DNA of 15,427 bases from an uncultured Bacteroidales bacterium (GTDB lineage: Bacteria > Bacteroidota > Bacteroidia > Bacteroidales > Muribaculaceae), in the NCBI GenBank assembly GCA_949123685.1, contig CASBHZ010000072.1, positions 1 through 15,427 on the forward strand, read 5' to 3'. Under the pieces are notes generated by a model, which saw only the letters and a program-made list of their open reading frames with translations, ran no database searches and had not been told where the DNA came from. Positions 1 to 6,583 of this stretch are shown here, one piece after another (the first letter of the stretch is position 1; each line of letters begins with the position of its first letter). The translations under genes were made by a program, and so were the position numbers.

Positions 1-168
1 TGTAAAAAACGTCATCGATATGTAACAGCCATCCGCTTGATTATGAGGTTCACAATCCACTAACCTTAATGACGGAAGAGACTTAAGCAACTCCTCGGCA
101 ACAAGGGCAACGACACGGGCACATTCCACGGGACCACGTCCTGCCGTTATCTGTATAAATTTTTTCAT
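1..168 (-). CDS. prfH: PrfH (RF-H) peptide chain release factor homolog, N-terminal part, truncated by window edge
   Basis: Reading leftward from an ATG at 168, the frame stays open to base 1 and gives about 56 residues. The start resembles the RF-H family N-terminus: residues 6 to 17 read QITAGRGPVECA, followed by a helical stretch (VVALVAEELL). Known family role: PrfH resembles class I release factors and, with the paired RtcB ligase, acts on ribosomes whose 16S rRNA decoding region has been cut by ribotoxins. The start codon overlaps the rtcB stop in an ATGA tetranucleotide, so the two genes are translationally coupled. The GGQ region and C-terminus lie outside the window. The call rests on the N-terminal pattern plus the rtcB neighbour. 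Confidence 0.8.
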   Translation of the reverse strand, partial: MKKFIQITAGRGPVECARVVALVAEELLKSLPSLRLVDCEPHNQADGCYISMTFFT

Positions 169-1373
169 TCGCACTTATCTTTTATATTGAGTTTCGGTCT
201 GACCATCGCAACAATATCCACCGTGGGTTTTATAAATTCAAGGATCTCTCGGGCAGGCTTGTATGCCATGGGGGATTCATCAATAGTACCCATGCACACA
301 GAAGTTGAAAATATGCCGGACATCGTATCTTCAAAATCATCAAGAGAGATTTGCTTCTTAGCCTGAGCACGCGACATTATCCGTCCGGCACCATGTGGCG
401 CAGTATTAAGCCACGTTACATTCCCTTTACCCACACATATCGCTATACCGTCACGCATATTGAAAGGAATTGCAACCCTCTTCCCTTCCGACGCATCTAT
501 AGCACCTTTTCGCAGCATAGGCACCTCCTCAGTCAGTGAAATATAATTATGAGTCGTGAATATCGACTCAACGCATTTAGCTTTACATAGCTTTTTAAAT
601 ATGGTGAAAATACGGTCACGTATAACCAGATGATTATATAGGGCATACGCTTGGGCAACTATCATATCCGACAAATAACCATTGAGCGCATCTCCCTGCA
701 AATAACCTACATACTCGGCACATTTAGAACCGTTCGCAATATTGCGCCAGTAGTTAGCAACCTTAACTCCAAGGTTTCGTGAACCGCAATGGATAGCCAG
801 CCACCCATCCCCACACAAATCATCTTCACCATATTCAATAAAATGATTGCCCCCTCCAAGCGAACCGAGACTCTTATAGAAAACACCCTCTTGAAGCTTG
901 ACTCGCCTGCAAAAATCAGTAATAAAACGGGCATCGATCCGTGAAACTTCGTTTATATGATCAGGAGCCGCAGAACGCGCTTTCTGGAATTGAGAGTTCA
1001 AGAATCTGAAAAGCTCTTTTTCATTAAGCAAATTACTGCTGCATATATCAGCACCGGTAGGAATCACATCCCTGATCCTATGGTCAAGCAGAGCTAAATC
1101 TTCCGAAGCCACCTTGCCTGACAACCTATGCATCGATATGGTGCAGCCGATGTCAACACCCACATGATCAGGATTTACGTATGTACCAACCGGATAAGCG
1201 GTGCCAACGTTGCAAGAACTGCCAGAATGCACATCCGGCATCTGCACTATGCGCACACCCGCCATTGCCGGATGATCGCAAAGATCCTTAATCCATTGCA
1301 GGGCTGATTCATCTATATTATCGGTGAATATTTCAGCCGAAGTTGATTTACCTTGTATAATCATATGATTCAT
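165..1373 (-). CDS. rtcB: RtcB-family RNA-splicing ligase (PrfH-associated type)
   Basis: GTP/Mn-dependent RNA ligase joining 2',3'-cyclic phosphate (or 3'-phosphate) and 5'-OH RNA ends. Counting from the ATG at 1373, visible family motifs are QMPDVHSG (44-51), VGVDIGC with metal-binding Asp74 and Cys77, GGGNHFIE, HCGSRNLG, and PHGAGRIMSR near the C-terminus, whose His is the guanylylated residue in characterised RtcB. Length (402 aa) matches bacterial RtcB (about 400 aa). The frame could also open at a GTG at 1376 or an ATG at 1364; I chose 1373 without decisive evidence. It is the first gene of an rtcB-prfH operon, consistent with repair of toxin-cleaved rRNA or tRNA. The divergent WYL regulator and shared intergenic palindrome suggest damage-responsive control (inference). 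Confidence 0.95.
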   Translation of the reverse strand: MNHMIIQGKSTSAEIFTDNIDESALQWIKDLCDHPAMAGVRIVQMPDVHSGSSCNVGTAYPVGTYVNPDHVGVDIGCTISMHRLSGKVASEDLALLDHRIRDVIPTGADICSSNLLNEKELFRFLNSQFQKARSAAPDHINEVSRIDARFITDFCRRVKLQEGVFYKSLGSLGGGNHFIEYGEDDLCGDGWLAIHCGSRNLGVKVANYWRNIANGSKCAEYVGYLQGDALNGYLSDMIVAQAYALYNHLVIRDRIFTIFKKLCKAKCVESIFTTHNYISLTEEVPMLRKGAIDASEGKRVAIPFNMRDGIAICVGKGNVTWLNTAPHGAGRIMSRAQAKKQISLDDFEDTMSGIFSTSVCMGTIDESPMAYKPAREILEFIKPTVDIVAMVRPKLNIKDKCE

Positions 1374-1406
1374 CACTTAGAATTTTCGGCAAAATAAAAC
1401 ACAGTG

Positions 1407-1425
1407 TGCGCAATTGATTTGCGCA
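1407..1425. promoter_or_regulatory. Palindromic operator candidate between rtcB and WYL regulator
   Basis: A perfect inverted repeat, TGCGCAA, 5-nt spacer, TTGCGCA, lies in the 90-nt gap between the divergent rtcB and WYL genes. Its right arm covers the -33 TTTG box of the WYL gene promoter and it lies about 35 bp upstream of rtcB. It is the best candidate binding site for the WYL protein, giving autoregulation together with rtcB-prfH control. Binding is inferred from position and symmetry only. Confidence 0.6.
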
Positions 1426-1449
1426 GCATGAGAAAAAATGTTAGCTTTG
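1418..1449 (+). promoter_or_regulatory. Bacteroidota-type promoter of the WYL regulator gene
   Basis: TTTG at 1418-1421 and TAGCTTTG at 1442-1449 are separated by exactly 20 nt, matching the Bacteroidota sigma-ABfr consensus (TTTG, 19-21 nt, TAnnTTTG). Transcription would start near 1455-1458, so the in-frame ATG at 1438 lies inside the promoter and the real start codon must be downstream. Confidence 0.75.
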
Positions 1450-1467
1450 CAAAAAAACATCATCACA

Positions 1468-2502
1468 ATGCCACTTAACCGCGCCACGCTCATAAGAATT
1501 TCCACTATTGACCGCTGCCTGCAAAACCATTACAGGCGTTGGACAATCAACGACCTAATGGATGCATGCACCGATGCATTAGCAGAGTTCGAGGGCAGAA
1601 GCAAACCCGTAAGCCGGCGCACATTTCAAAACGATCTTGCCCTGATGCGAAGTGACCGTCTCGGATATAACGCACCTATCGTAGTAAAAGACAACAAATA
1701 TTATGAATATGAAGATCCGGATTTCAGCATCACTCACCTCCCTCTTAACGAAGAAGGACTTGACGCCCTTAATTCGGCACTCGACATCCTCAGACAGCTA
1801 CAAGGATTTCCACAGCTTGCATCATCAATAGAGACTATCAGCAAACTCAATGAACAGATCTCCCGCCATACAGGATCAACTCCTCCGGCAATGGACATGG
1901 AATATGTTCCCAATTATCGGGGAGCCCAGTTTATCGGGAAGATATACGATGCCGTAAGAAAACAACAGACCATCGTTATTGAATACCAGTCATTCAAAGC
2001 GCATAAACCAGACACAATGGCTGTTTATCCATATCTGCTGAAGGAATATCGCAACCGATGGTTCTTGATCGGAGAGAAAACTACCAACAGCAGTCCACAT
2101 GTAAACATATTCGCGCTTGACAGGATCCATTCCGTTGAGACAGACAGAACTCATCCTTTCAAAAAATGTGTTGATTTCGATCCTGAACATTTTTTTGACG
2201 ACACAATCGGAGTAACCAGGCAAATCTGCGACAAGCCTCGCCGGGTAGTGATAAAGATCGACCGGCAACAGGCACCATACGTAGAATCAAAACCCTTCCA
2301 CAAGTCACAAAAGATTGAACAGAGATTCCGGGACGGCAGCATTCAGCTATCGCTTAAAGTTGTTATAAACAACGAGCTTGAACGCCTTATCCTCGGCTAC
2401 GGAGGTCACGCAGAAGTAATCGCGCCACCTGAATTTCGCGAAAAAATTTCCGAAAGCATATTCAAAGCAGCCTCCCGCTACCAACACTCACCAATGCTTT
2501 AA
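1468..2502 (+). CDS. WYL-domain transcriptional regulator, divergent from rtcB-prfH
   Basis: Predicted DNA-binding regulator of 344 aa from the ATG at 1468. The N-terminal part (about 5-70, MPLNRATLIRISTIDRCLQN then SRRTFQNDLALMR) looks like the winged-helix found in WYL proteins. The central part holds the WYL domain: VYPYLLKEYRNRWFLIGE, with W198-F199-L200 in the place of the name-giving Trp-Tyr-Leu. A C-terminal WCX-like segment (VVIKIDRQQAPYV to the end) follows. WYL domains sense nucleic acid or nucleotide ligands in several defence and repair systems. The longer frame from 1438 is rejected because the -7 promoter box lies at 1442-1449. Its position opposite rtcB-prfH, over a shared palindrome, suggests it regulates that RNA-repair operon. 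Confidence 0.88.
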   Translation: MPLNRATLIRISTIDRCLQNHYRRWTINDLMDACTDALAEFEGRSKPVSRRTFQNDLALMRSDRLGYNAPIVVKDNKYYEYEDPDFSITHLPLNEEGLDALNSALDILRQLQGFPQLASSIETISKLNEQISRHTGSTPPAMDMEYVPNYRGAQFIGKIYDAVRKQQTIVIEYQSFKAHKPDTMAVYPYLLKEYRNRWFLIGEKTTNSSPHVNIFALDRIHSVETDRTHPFKKCVDFDPEHFFDDTIGVTRQICDKPRRVVIKIDRQQAPYVESKPFHKSQKIEQRFRDGSIQLSLKVVINNELERLILGYGGHAEVIAPPEFREKISESIFKAASRYQHSPML

Positions 2503-2580
2503 ATGCTACTATAAATGCAGCTTTAAATGCTACTATAAATGCAGCTTTAACGCTACTTCAATTCCACTTCAATTCCACTT
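2501..2580. repeat. Short tandem repeats downstream of the WYL gene
   Basis: Two perfect, contiguous 24-bp units (2501-2524 and 2525-2548, each beginning AAATGCTACTATAA) start on the WYL stop codon. They are followed by two 11-bp units (TTCAATTCCAC at 2557-2567 and 2568-2578). This is non-coding minisatellite-like DNA between the regulator and the tRNA promoter, probably made by slippage. No function is evident. Confidence 0.85.
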
Positions 2581-2613
2581 TAAAAGAATTTTTAATAAAT
2601 TTCATTGAAAAAT

Positions 2614-2644
2614 TTTGCAAATTAAAAAAAAATACCTAACTTTG
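2614..2644 (+). promoter_or_regulatory. Promoter of tRNA-Phe
   Basis: TTTG at 2614-2617 and TAACTTTG at 2637-2644 are spaced 19 nt apart, in an AT-rich stretch 53 nt before the tRNA. This fits the Bacteroidota consensus. Nothing comparable precedes the second tRNA copy at the far end of the island. Confidence 0.75.
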
Positions 2645-2696
2645 CACTCGCAAAACCGAAACAACCACTTCTTTCAAGTTAATCGGTAACAACGAT

Positions 2697-2772
2697 GGTG
2701 CCATAGCTCAGTTGGTAGAGCAAAGGACTGAAAATCCTTGTGTCCCCGGTTCGATTCCTGGTGGCACCACCA
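2697..2772 (+). tRNA. tRNA-Phe (GAA), intact, island integration site
   Basis: A complete cloverleaf can be written: acceptor GGTGCCA/TGGCACC, D-stem GCTC/GAGC, anticodon stem AAGGA/TCCTT with loop CTGAAAA (anticodon GAA), a 5-nt variable loop, T-arm CCGG/CCTGG-type with TTCGATT loop, discriminator A at 2769 and encoded CCA at 2770-2772. The 3' part from the D-stem onward is repeated perfectly at 15332-15385, showing that an element integrated here and rebuilt this tRNA with its own 3' sequence. Confidence 0.97.
2717..2770 (+). repeat. attL: 54-bp direct repeat (tRNA-Phe 3' portion)
   Basis: Bases 2717-2770 (from AGAGCAAAGG to GGCACCAC) are identical to 15332-15385. A further 19-bp identity (2698-2716 with 15271-15289) lies directly upstream but is separated from it at the right end by a 42-nt insertion. 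Identity ends within the CCA: CAGTT follows at the left and AGAAG at the right. This marks the junctions of the integrated element; crossover is inferred to lie 3' of the D-loop. Confidence 0.9.
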
Positions 2773-2790
2773 GTTAAAATGCTGAAAATC

Positions 2791-2823
2791 AGAGAGTTAG
2801 ATAAATTCTGACTCTCTTTTTTT
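2791..2823 (+). terminator. Rho-independent terminator after tRNA-Phe
   Basis: A 12-bp stem (AGAGAGTTAGAT with TTCTGACTCTCT, including a G-T pair) and short loop are followed by seven T. It sits inside the element junction, so the island supplies the terminator now used by the intact tRNA, while the original host terminator probably lies at 15388-15423. Confidence 0.8.
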
Positions 2824-2863
2824 ATGCCGTTTTTGCCCGAAATACACCACGAAAACGCAGACT

Positions 2864-2893
2864 GTGTAAACCAACGTGTAAACCGTGTCAACC
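2864..2893 (+). repeat. Left putative integrase arm-type sites
   Basis: GTGTAAACC occurs at 2864-2872 and 2876-2884, 12 bp apart, followed directly by the variant GTGTCAACC at 2885-2893, which includes the integrase GTG start codon. The same 9-mer with the same 12-bp spacing recurs at the right end (15195-15215). Repeats near both ends of a tyrosine-recombinase element are typical of arm-type binding sites; binding is inferred. Confidence 0.55.
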
Positions 2894-4084
2894 ACAGTAA
2901 ACGTAATCTGTTACAAGTCTAAAGTGCTTAGTAACAGCGAATCACCTCTAATGCTGAGGGTGAACAAAGACCGAAAACGTAAATATGTCAGTCTTGGCAT
3001 ATCCGTACTTCCTGAACATTGGGACTTCTCAAAGAATCAGCCAAAGGCAGATTGTCCCAACAGAGAGTACATCGAAATGCTCATAGCCGATAAGATTAAA
3101 GAATATTCGGCTAAAATAATAGAGCTAAAGGCTAACAATCAAGAGTTTACTGCAACTTCTCTCGTTGAGAGAGTCTGTGTAAACCGTGTAAACCGACAGA
3201 CGGTAGGCGACTTTATCACAAATCACATCAGCCATCTAATGACGGCAGGTTGTAAGAGTTACGCATTGTCAATCAGACAGCTATATAACTCAATGGTCGA
3301 ATTCAACCGCCACCTTGATATTCCGTTTGCAGATATTGACGTAGCTTGGCTTAGACGCTATGAGCTTTTTCTAAGGGAGAAACGTTTGGCAGAGAATACA
3401 ATCGGAATACGTTTCCGCACTCTCCGCTCAATCTACAATTTGGCGATGGAGGAAAACGTGGCTTCTCCTGACAGCTATCCGTTCAAGAAGTTCAAAGTGT
3501 CGAAACTTCATCAGGAAACAGCCAAGCGAGCCTTATCAAAAGAGGATATTGAACGTGTGCTGTCCTACAAGTCCACAAATCGCTATATGCGCTTACCTAT
3601 TGACATCTTTGCTTTCACTTACTACTGCGGAGGAATCAACTTTGTGGATATAGCGCATCTGACAAGGGCAAATATCGTGGACGGTCGTTTGATATACAAG
3701 CGTCAAAAGACCAAGAAGCTGATAAAGATTCCGCTTCAATCGCAAGCCGTGGCACTCATAGATAAGTACCGCAATGATGAATCGCCCTATCTCTTTCCGA
3801 TTCTGTCAGCGTTCCACAAGACAGAAGTTCAGCAAGCCAACAGAATCCACAAGGTAATCACAAAGGTTAATGACCGCTTGAAACAGATTGGAGAATCTCT
3901 GAATCTGCCTATCACACTAACGACCTATGTAGCACGGCACAGTCAGGCTACGGTGATGAAACGTGCCGGAGTGTCAACAGCTGTAATTCGTGAGATTATG
4001 GGGCATAGTTCTGAACGAGTTACGCAGATTTATCTTGACAGCTTCTACAATGAACAAGTGGATAACGCTCTGAAATCTCTTTAA
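2885..4084 (+). CDS. Tyrosine recombinase / site-specific integrase of the island
   Basis: Integrase of 399 aa in the Bacteroidota family with an N-terminal arm-DNA-binding domain (about 5-90: VNVICYKSKVLSNSESPLMLRV then RKYVSLGISV), a SAM-like core-binding domain (about 105-205, TVGDFITNHI onward) and a C-terminal catalytic domain. Visible catalytic residues are the beta-hairpin Lys (YKRQKTKK), Arg351 in ARHSQAT, His374 in MGHSS and nucleophile Tyr383 in QIYLDSF. The first Arg (Arg I) position reads GGINFVD, so Asn replaces Arg; CTnDOT IntDOT also lacks this Arg. The GTG start is chosen because the conserved N-terminus begins there; the next Met is about 20 residues in and would remove it. 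The gene sits 113 bp from the intact tRNA, as expected for the integrase of a tRNA-targeting element. Confidence 0.93.
   Translation: MSTTVNVICYKSKVLSNSESPLMLRVNKDRKRKYVSLGISVLPEHWDFSKNQPKADCPNREYIEMLIADKIKEYSAKIIELKANNQEFTATSLVERVCVNRVNRQTVGDFITNHISHLMTAGCKSYALSIRQLYNSMVEFNRHLDIPFADIDVAWLRRYELFLREKRLAENTIGIRFRTLRSIYNLAMEENVASPDSYPFKKFKVSKLHQETAKRALSKEDIERVLSYKSTNRYMRLPIDIFAFTYYCGGINFVDIAHLTRANIVDGRLIYKRQKTKKLIKIPLQSQAVALIDKYRNDESPYLFPILSAFHKTEVQQANRIHKVITKVNDRLKQIGESLNLPITLTTYVARHSQATVMKRAGVSTAVIREIMGHSSERVTQIYLDSFYNEQVDNALKSL
3177..3194 (+). repeat. Two GTGTAAACC repeats inside the integrase gene
   Basis: GTGTAAACC at 3177-3185 is followed immediately by GTGTAAACC at 3186-3194, encoding CVNRVNR. 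The 9-mer is the same as at the arm sites at both island ends. It may be an additional integrase-binding site used for autoregulation or for attachment-complex assembly, or a by-product of codon choice. Confidence 0.4.
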
Positions 4085-4090
4085 TGCTTA

Positions 4091-4132
4091 AATAGTCCTG
4101 CCTATCATAACGATAGGTGGGATTATTTTTTT
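4091..4132 (+). terminator. Terminator of the integrase gene
   Basis: A long stem (AATAGTCC and CCTATC pairing with GATAGG and GGATTATT around the loop ATAAC, with small internal mismatches) ends in a run of T at 4126-4132. It isolates the integrase from abiH. Confidence 0.75.
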
Positions 4133-4139
4133 AACTTTA
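4132..4139 (+). promoter_or_regulatory. Possible -7 box for abiH
   Basis: TAACTTTA matches TAnnTTTG except for the final base and lies 16 nt before the abiH ATG. The corresponding -33 region would fall inside the integrase terminator and has no clear TTTG. Weak evidence. Confidence 0.3.
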
Positions 4140-4155
4140 CACTAAAATTCCAATT

Positions 4156-5022
4156 ATGAAAGAACTTGATTTTTCGCAATACAATACAGCGATAATTATT
4201 GGCAATGGATTTGATATAAATTTAGGTTTGCCTACTGGTTATGAAAACTTTATAGAAAGTGCTCAATTTGAGACGCTGATAAACAATGGCAATCAACTTG
4301 CTGTGCATTTGAAAAACAATTATAATTTAAAGAATTGGATTGACATAGAAAAGGAGCTTTCATTATATTCGATGGAGGGTGCTACCGAATCTTACAAAAA
4401 AGAATATGATGATTTATCGGCGAGCCTTACCGATTATATCAATGATATTGACTACTTAAAAATGAAAAAACATGGAGCCGCATATGATTTGATGCACCAA
4501 ATAGCTAAAGGCAAGAGTTTTATAATATTGGATTTTAACTATACGAAGTCAATTAGGCTATTGCTTTCTAATTTTGGACTTTCTGATGAAAGAATTGAGC
4601 TATGTCATTTAAAGGTACATGGTGAAGCAGAAAAAAGGAATATCGTTTTTGGGGTTGAGGACAAAGCTCCTATAAAGCCTGAGCATGTTTTTATTAGAAA
4701 GGCATATAACAAATCATTTAAGGCTTTAAATTTTACGGAACTATACAAGAATGTAAGTTCGGTGATGTTTTTCGGCCACTCATTAGGAGAATCAGACCAT
4801 ACTTATTTCAAGGAATTATTCCAAAACAGTTGCCTAAATATAAGCGACACATTACAGTGTACATATCGCAAAAAATTCTATTTCTTTCATTATAAAGAAG
4901 ATGGCTATTATAGATTAATGCAACAATTAGATACATTAACCTACACAAGTTTAACTACATTTAGGCAATATAACAACATAGAGTTTATTGATGTGTTTGA
5001 ATATGAAGAAAAACATAGTTGA
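4156..5022 (+). CDS. abiH: AbiH-family abortive infection / anti-phage protein
   Basis: A 288-aa protein with the AbiH signature. The N-terminal IIIGNGFDINLGLPTGYENF has GNGFD at 16-20, followed by DFNYT (126-130), VHG (154-156) and FFGHSLGESDHTYF (206 onward). The order of glycine-rich loop, Asn, His-Gly and GHS-D motifs recalls SIR2-like nucleotide-binding folds (inference). Known family role: plasmid-encoded AbiH of Lactococcus limits phage propagation by abortive infection; the molecular target is not settled. The gene is clearly more AT-rich than the integrase, suggesting separate acquisition. An unrecognised protein begins 14 nt downstream and may belong to the same operon. No membrane segment or signal peptide is seen. 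Confidence 0.88.
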   Translation: MKELDFSQYNTAIIIGNGFDINLGLPTGYENFIESAQFETLINNGNQLAVHLKNNYNLKNWIDIEKELSLYSMEGATESYKKEYDDLSASLTDYINDIDYLKMKKHGAAYDLMHQIAKGKSFIILDFNYTKSIRLLLSNFGLSDERIELCHLKVHGEAEKRNIVFGVEDKAPIKPEHVFIRKAYNKSFKALNFTELYKNVSSVMFFGHSLGESDHTYFKELFQNSCLNISDTLQCTYRKKFYFFHYKEDGYYRLMQQLDTLTYTSLTTFRQYNNIEFIDVFEYEEKHS

Positions 5023-5036
5023 TAAAATTTGATACA

Positions 5037-5891
5037 ATGGATATTTCCGAATTCATACAGACACGCCCCACATACCCCTCACTTCCTGATAATTATTGGG
5101 AAAATGCTGAATATGAGGATGAGATATATTGCAATGCGTGGTTACAGAAATATCCTGAACAAGAACGTGCCGACATAAAGGAGCGGTTGGAATACATACG
5201 CAGATACTCCCTGCAATTTCCTGATTTTGACGGTGAGATATGGGAGCCTGAACAATCGGCATACCGGCATTATGACGCACGAAGTCAGAAAATGGCGAAT
5301 TGCGGACTGTCTGAATCTGAATTTTACGATTTCGACATTATGCAAGAAGCGATTAATGATTTAGGGCTGTCACCTAAAGCCACATTTGAGTTTATCCTAT
5401 ATGTGTGGCATGAACTATATAAATGGCTCTATCGTGGCAATATCGAAATGATAGACAGCCGGATTAAACGGCTTATCGCAAGGATAGACGCACGTCCTGA
5501 TGACAAGTTGGAACTTGACATAAAGGTAGGTGGCAGACATTTCAGATTCTCAAACGAGCGATTTATAAAGTCGCTCATAGCCAATTATGTAAACAGCAAC
5601 ATTGAATCAGGCGCAGAAGAAATCTATCCGACAAAACGCGAAATTGACTACATTCTTATCTGTACCTTATTGAGAAATCTCCCTATAAAGTACAAAAAAC
5701 GGAAAAAAGGTACGTTCACCCAAGCAGAGAGAAATTTCGGATTATCAGTGCTTTGGCTTACGGGAGAACTAAACCATCTGAAAAACGACGACCCTACGGA
5801 TTACTGCACAAAAGACAACAACGCCACTTTCGACAAACTGATGAGAGATTACAAGGATATGAAACTTCCGGCAATATGCCCCCTCGTTTAG
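5037..5891 (+). CDS. Unrecognised soluble protein downstream of abiH
   Basis: I do not recognise this 284-aa protein. It is rich in Tyr, Trp and charged residues at the N-terminus (YPSLPDNYWENAEYEDEIYC), then appears mostly alpha-helical, with a basic patch (PIKYKKRKKGTFTQAERNF) near residues 220-240. There is no signal peptide, membrane segment or obvious catalytic motif. The frame can be extended to a TTG at 5019 overlapping the abiH stop, but the ATG at 5037, 14 nt after abiH, is the simpler start. Close spacing suggests co-transcription with abiH. It could be an abiH partner or simply a neighbour; base composition looks less AT-rich than abiH. Confidence 0.75.
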   Translation: MDISEFIQTRPTYPSLPDNYWENAEYEDEIYCNAWLQKYPEQERADIKERLEYIRRYSLQFPDFDGEIWEPEQSAYRHYDARSQKMANCGLSESEFYDFDIMQEAINDLGLSPKATFEFILYVWHELYKWLYRGNIEMIDSRIKRLIARIDARPDDKLELDIKVGGRHFRFSNERFIKSLIANYVNSNIESGAEEIYPTKREIDYILICTLLRNLPIKYKKRKKGTFTQAERNFGLSVLWLTGELNHLKNDDPTDYCTKDNNATFDKLMRDYKDMKLPAICPLV

Positions 5892-5941
5892 AGTAAGAAA
5901 ATCACGAAAATTCTACGCTTACACAGCATTGCGGGTTGATA

Positions 5942-6000
5942 TAATTTTGCCACCGCAATCAGGAAAGCAGACCGCACGTTGCGGCTGACCTAACCCCTGA
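5942..6000 (+). promoter_or_regulatory. Possible promoter and structured leader of the 160-aa gene
   Basis: TAATTTTG at 5942-5949 matches TAnnTTTG, though no good -33 box is seen. Downstream lies a nested hairpin: inner CAGaCCGCA (CCGCA at 5972-5976) pairs with TGCGGCTG (5980-5987) around CGT, and outer TCAGG (5959-5963) pairs with CCTGA (5996-6000). The structure ends 14 nt before the ATG at 6015. It could be a regulatory leader or a partial terminator of the preceding gene. Confidence 0.4.
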
Positions 6001-6014
6001 CTGCCACGAAAATT

Positions 6015-6497
6015 ATGTTTACAATAAACGCAGTACCCGCAACAGTAGAAGTTTACAACAACGCAGAAGCCCACAAGGAAGTGCGGGCGATGATGGCTCG
6101 TGGCGAGCGCATGGCGATGTTCTTCGCCCTCGACAAGTACGGTTGCGAAACCGTCAGAATCGAAAGCCGTACCACGCAACGGTTCACCTACCAACTCAAC
6201 CAAAAAAGCCTTGATTGGCTACTCGGCTATCTCACCAACGGAACGACAGAGGATTGCGATGTTGACCCCACCGCTCCCGACAAGACATCAGAAACGAGCG
6301 ATGACAGTTTCCGTAAGAATATGCTCATGGCGTTTGTCAATGCCAACGTGGGTAACTTTCAGACACGCCCTGCGTTTCTTGACCGACCGGGCAGATTGAC
6401 AACCACCGCTACTTTCAAGCACGGCTCAATTCAATTCTTCACAGAACGAGATACGGAGATAGAGAACTTCCTCCAAGAGCATAAACTCATCGGCTAA
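6015..6497 (+). CDS. Unrecognised 160-aa protein of the island
   Basis: I do not recognise this protein. The N-terminal half (1-78) has an alternating strand/helix pattern (MFTINAVPATVEVYNNAEAH, then ERMAMFFALDKYG, then a segment ending KSLDWLLGYLTNG). A Thr/Asp/Ser-rich linker (about 79-98) follows, then a C-terminal segment ending FTERDTEIENFLQEHKLIG. There is no signal peptide or membrane segment. It has its own leader and is followed by a hairpin, so it is probably monocistronic. Codon use is more GC-rich than abiH and resembles the DUF3871 gene, suggesting they belong to the same accessory set. Confidence 0.75.
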   Translation: MFTINAVPATVEVYNNAEAHKEVRAMMARGERMAMFFALDKYGCETVRIESRTTQRFTYQLNQKSLDWLLGYLTNGTTEDCDVDPTAPDKTSETSDDSFRKNMLMAFVNANVGNFQTRPAFLDRPGRLTTTATFKHGSIQFFTERDTEIENFLQEHKLIG

Positions 6498-6509
6498 CAA
6501 CTATCACTC

Positions 6510-6547
6510 AGAGAATGGGGAGGGATTGCACCCCTTTCCCATTCTCT
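6510..6547 (+). terminator. Hairpin after the 160-aa gene, terminator-like
   Basis: AGAGAATGGG (6510-6519) pairs perfectly with CCCATTCTCT (6538-6547), with an inner GGG/CCC. No T-run follows, so it may be a weak or bidirectional terminator or an RNA-stability hairpin. Confidence 0.55.
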
Positions 6548-6583
6548 TAAAACCTCCAATTCAACAATATTTCACCTTAATAT

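Noticed and set aside
1438..1467. 10-residue N-terminal extension of the WYL protein
   Set aside because: It overlaps the TAGCTTTG -7 box of a well-spaced promoter.
2501..2580. CRISPR-like array
   Set aside because: Units are contiguous with no spacers and only two copies of each; these are simple tandem repeats.
5019..5036. TTG-initiated extension of the gene after abiH
   Set aside because: A TTG start is uncommon and an ATG follows six codons later. It cannot be fully excluded, since it would give a stop/start overlap with abiH.
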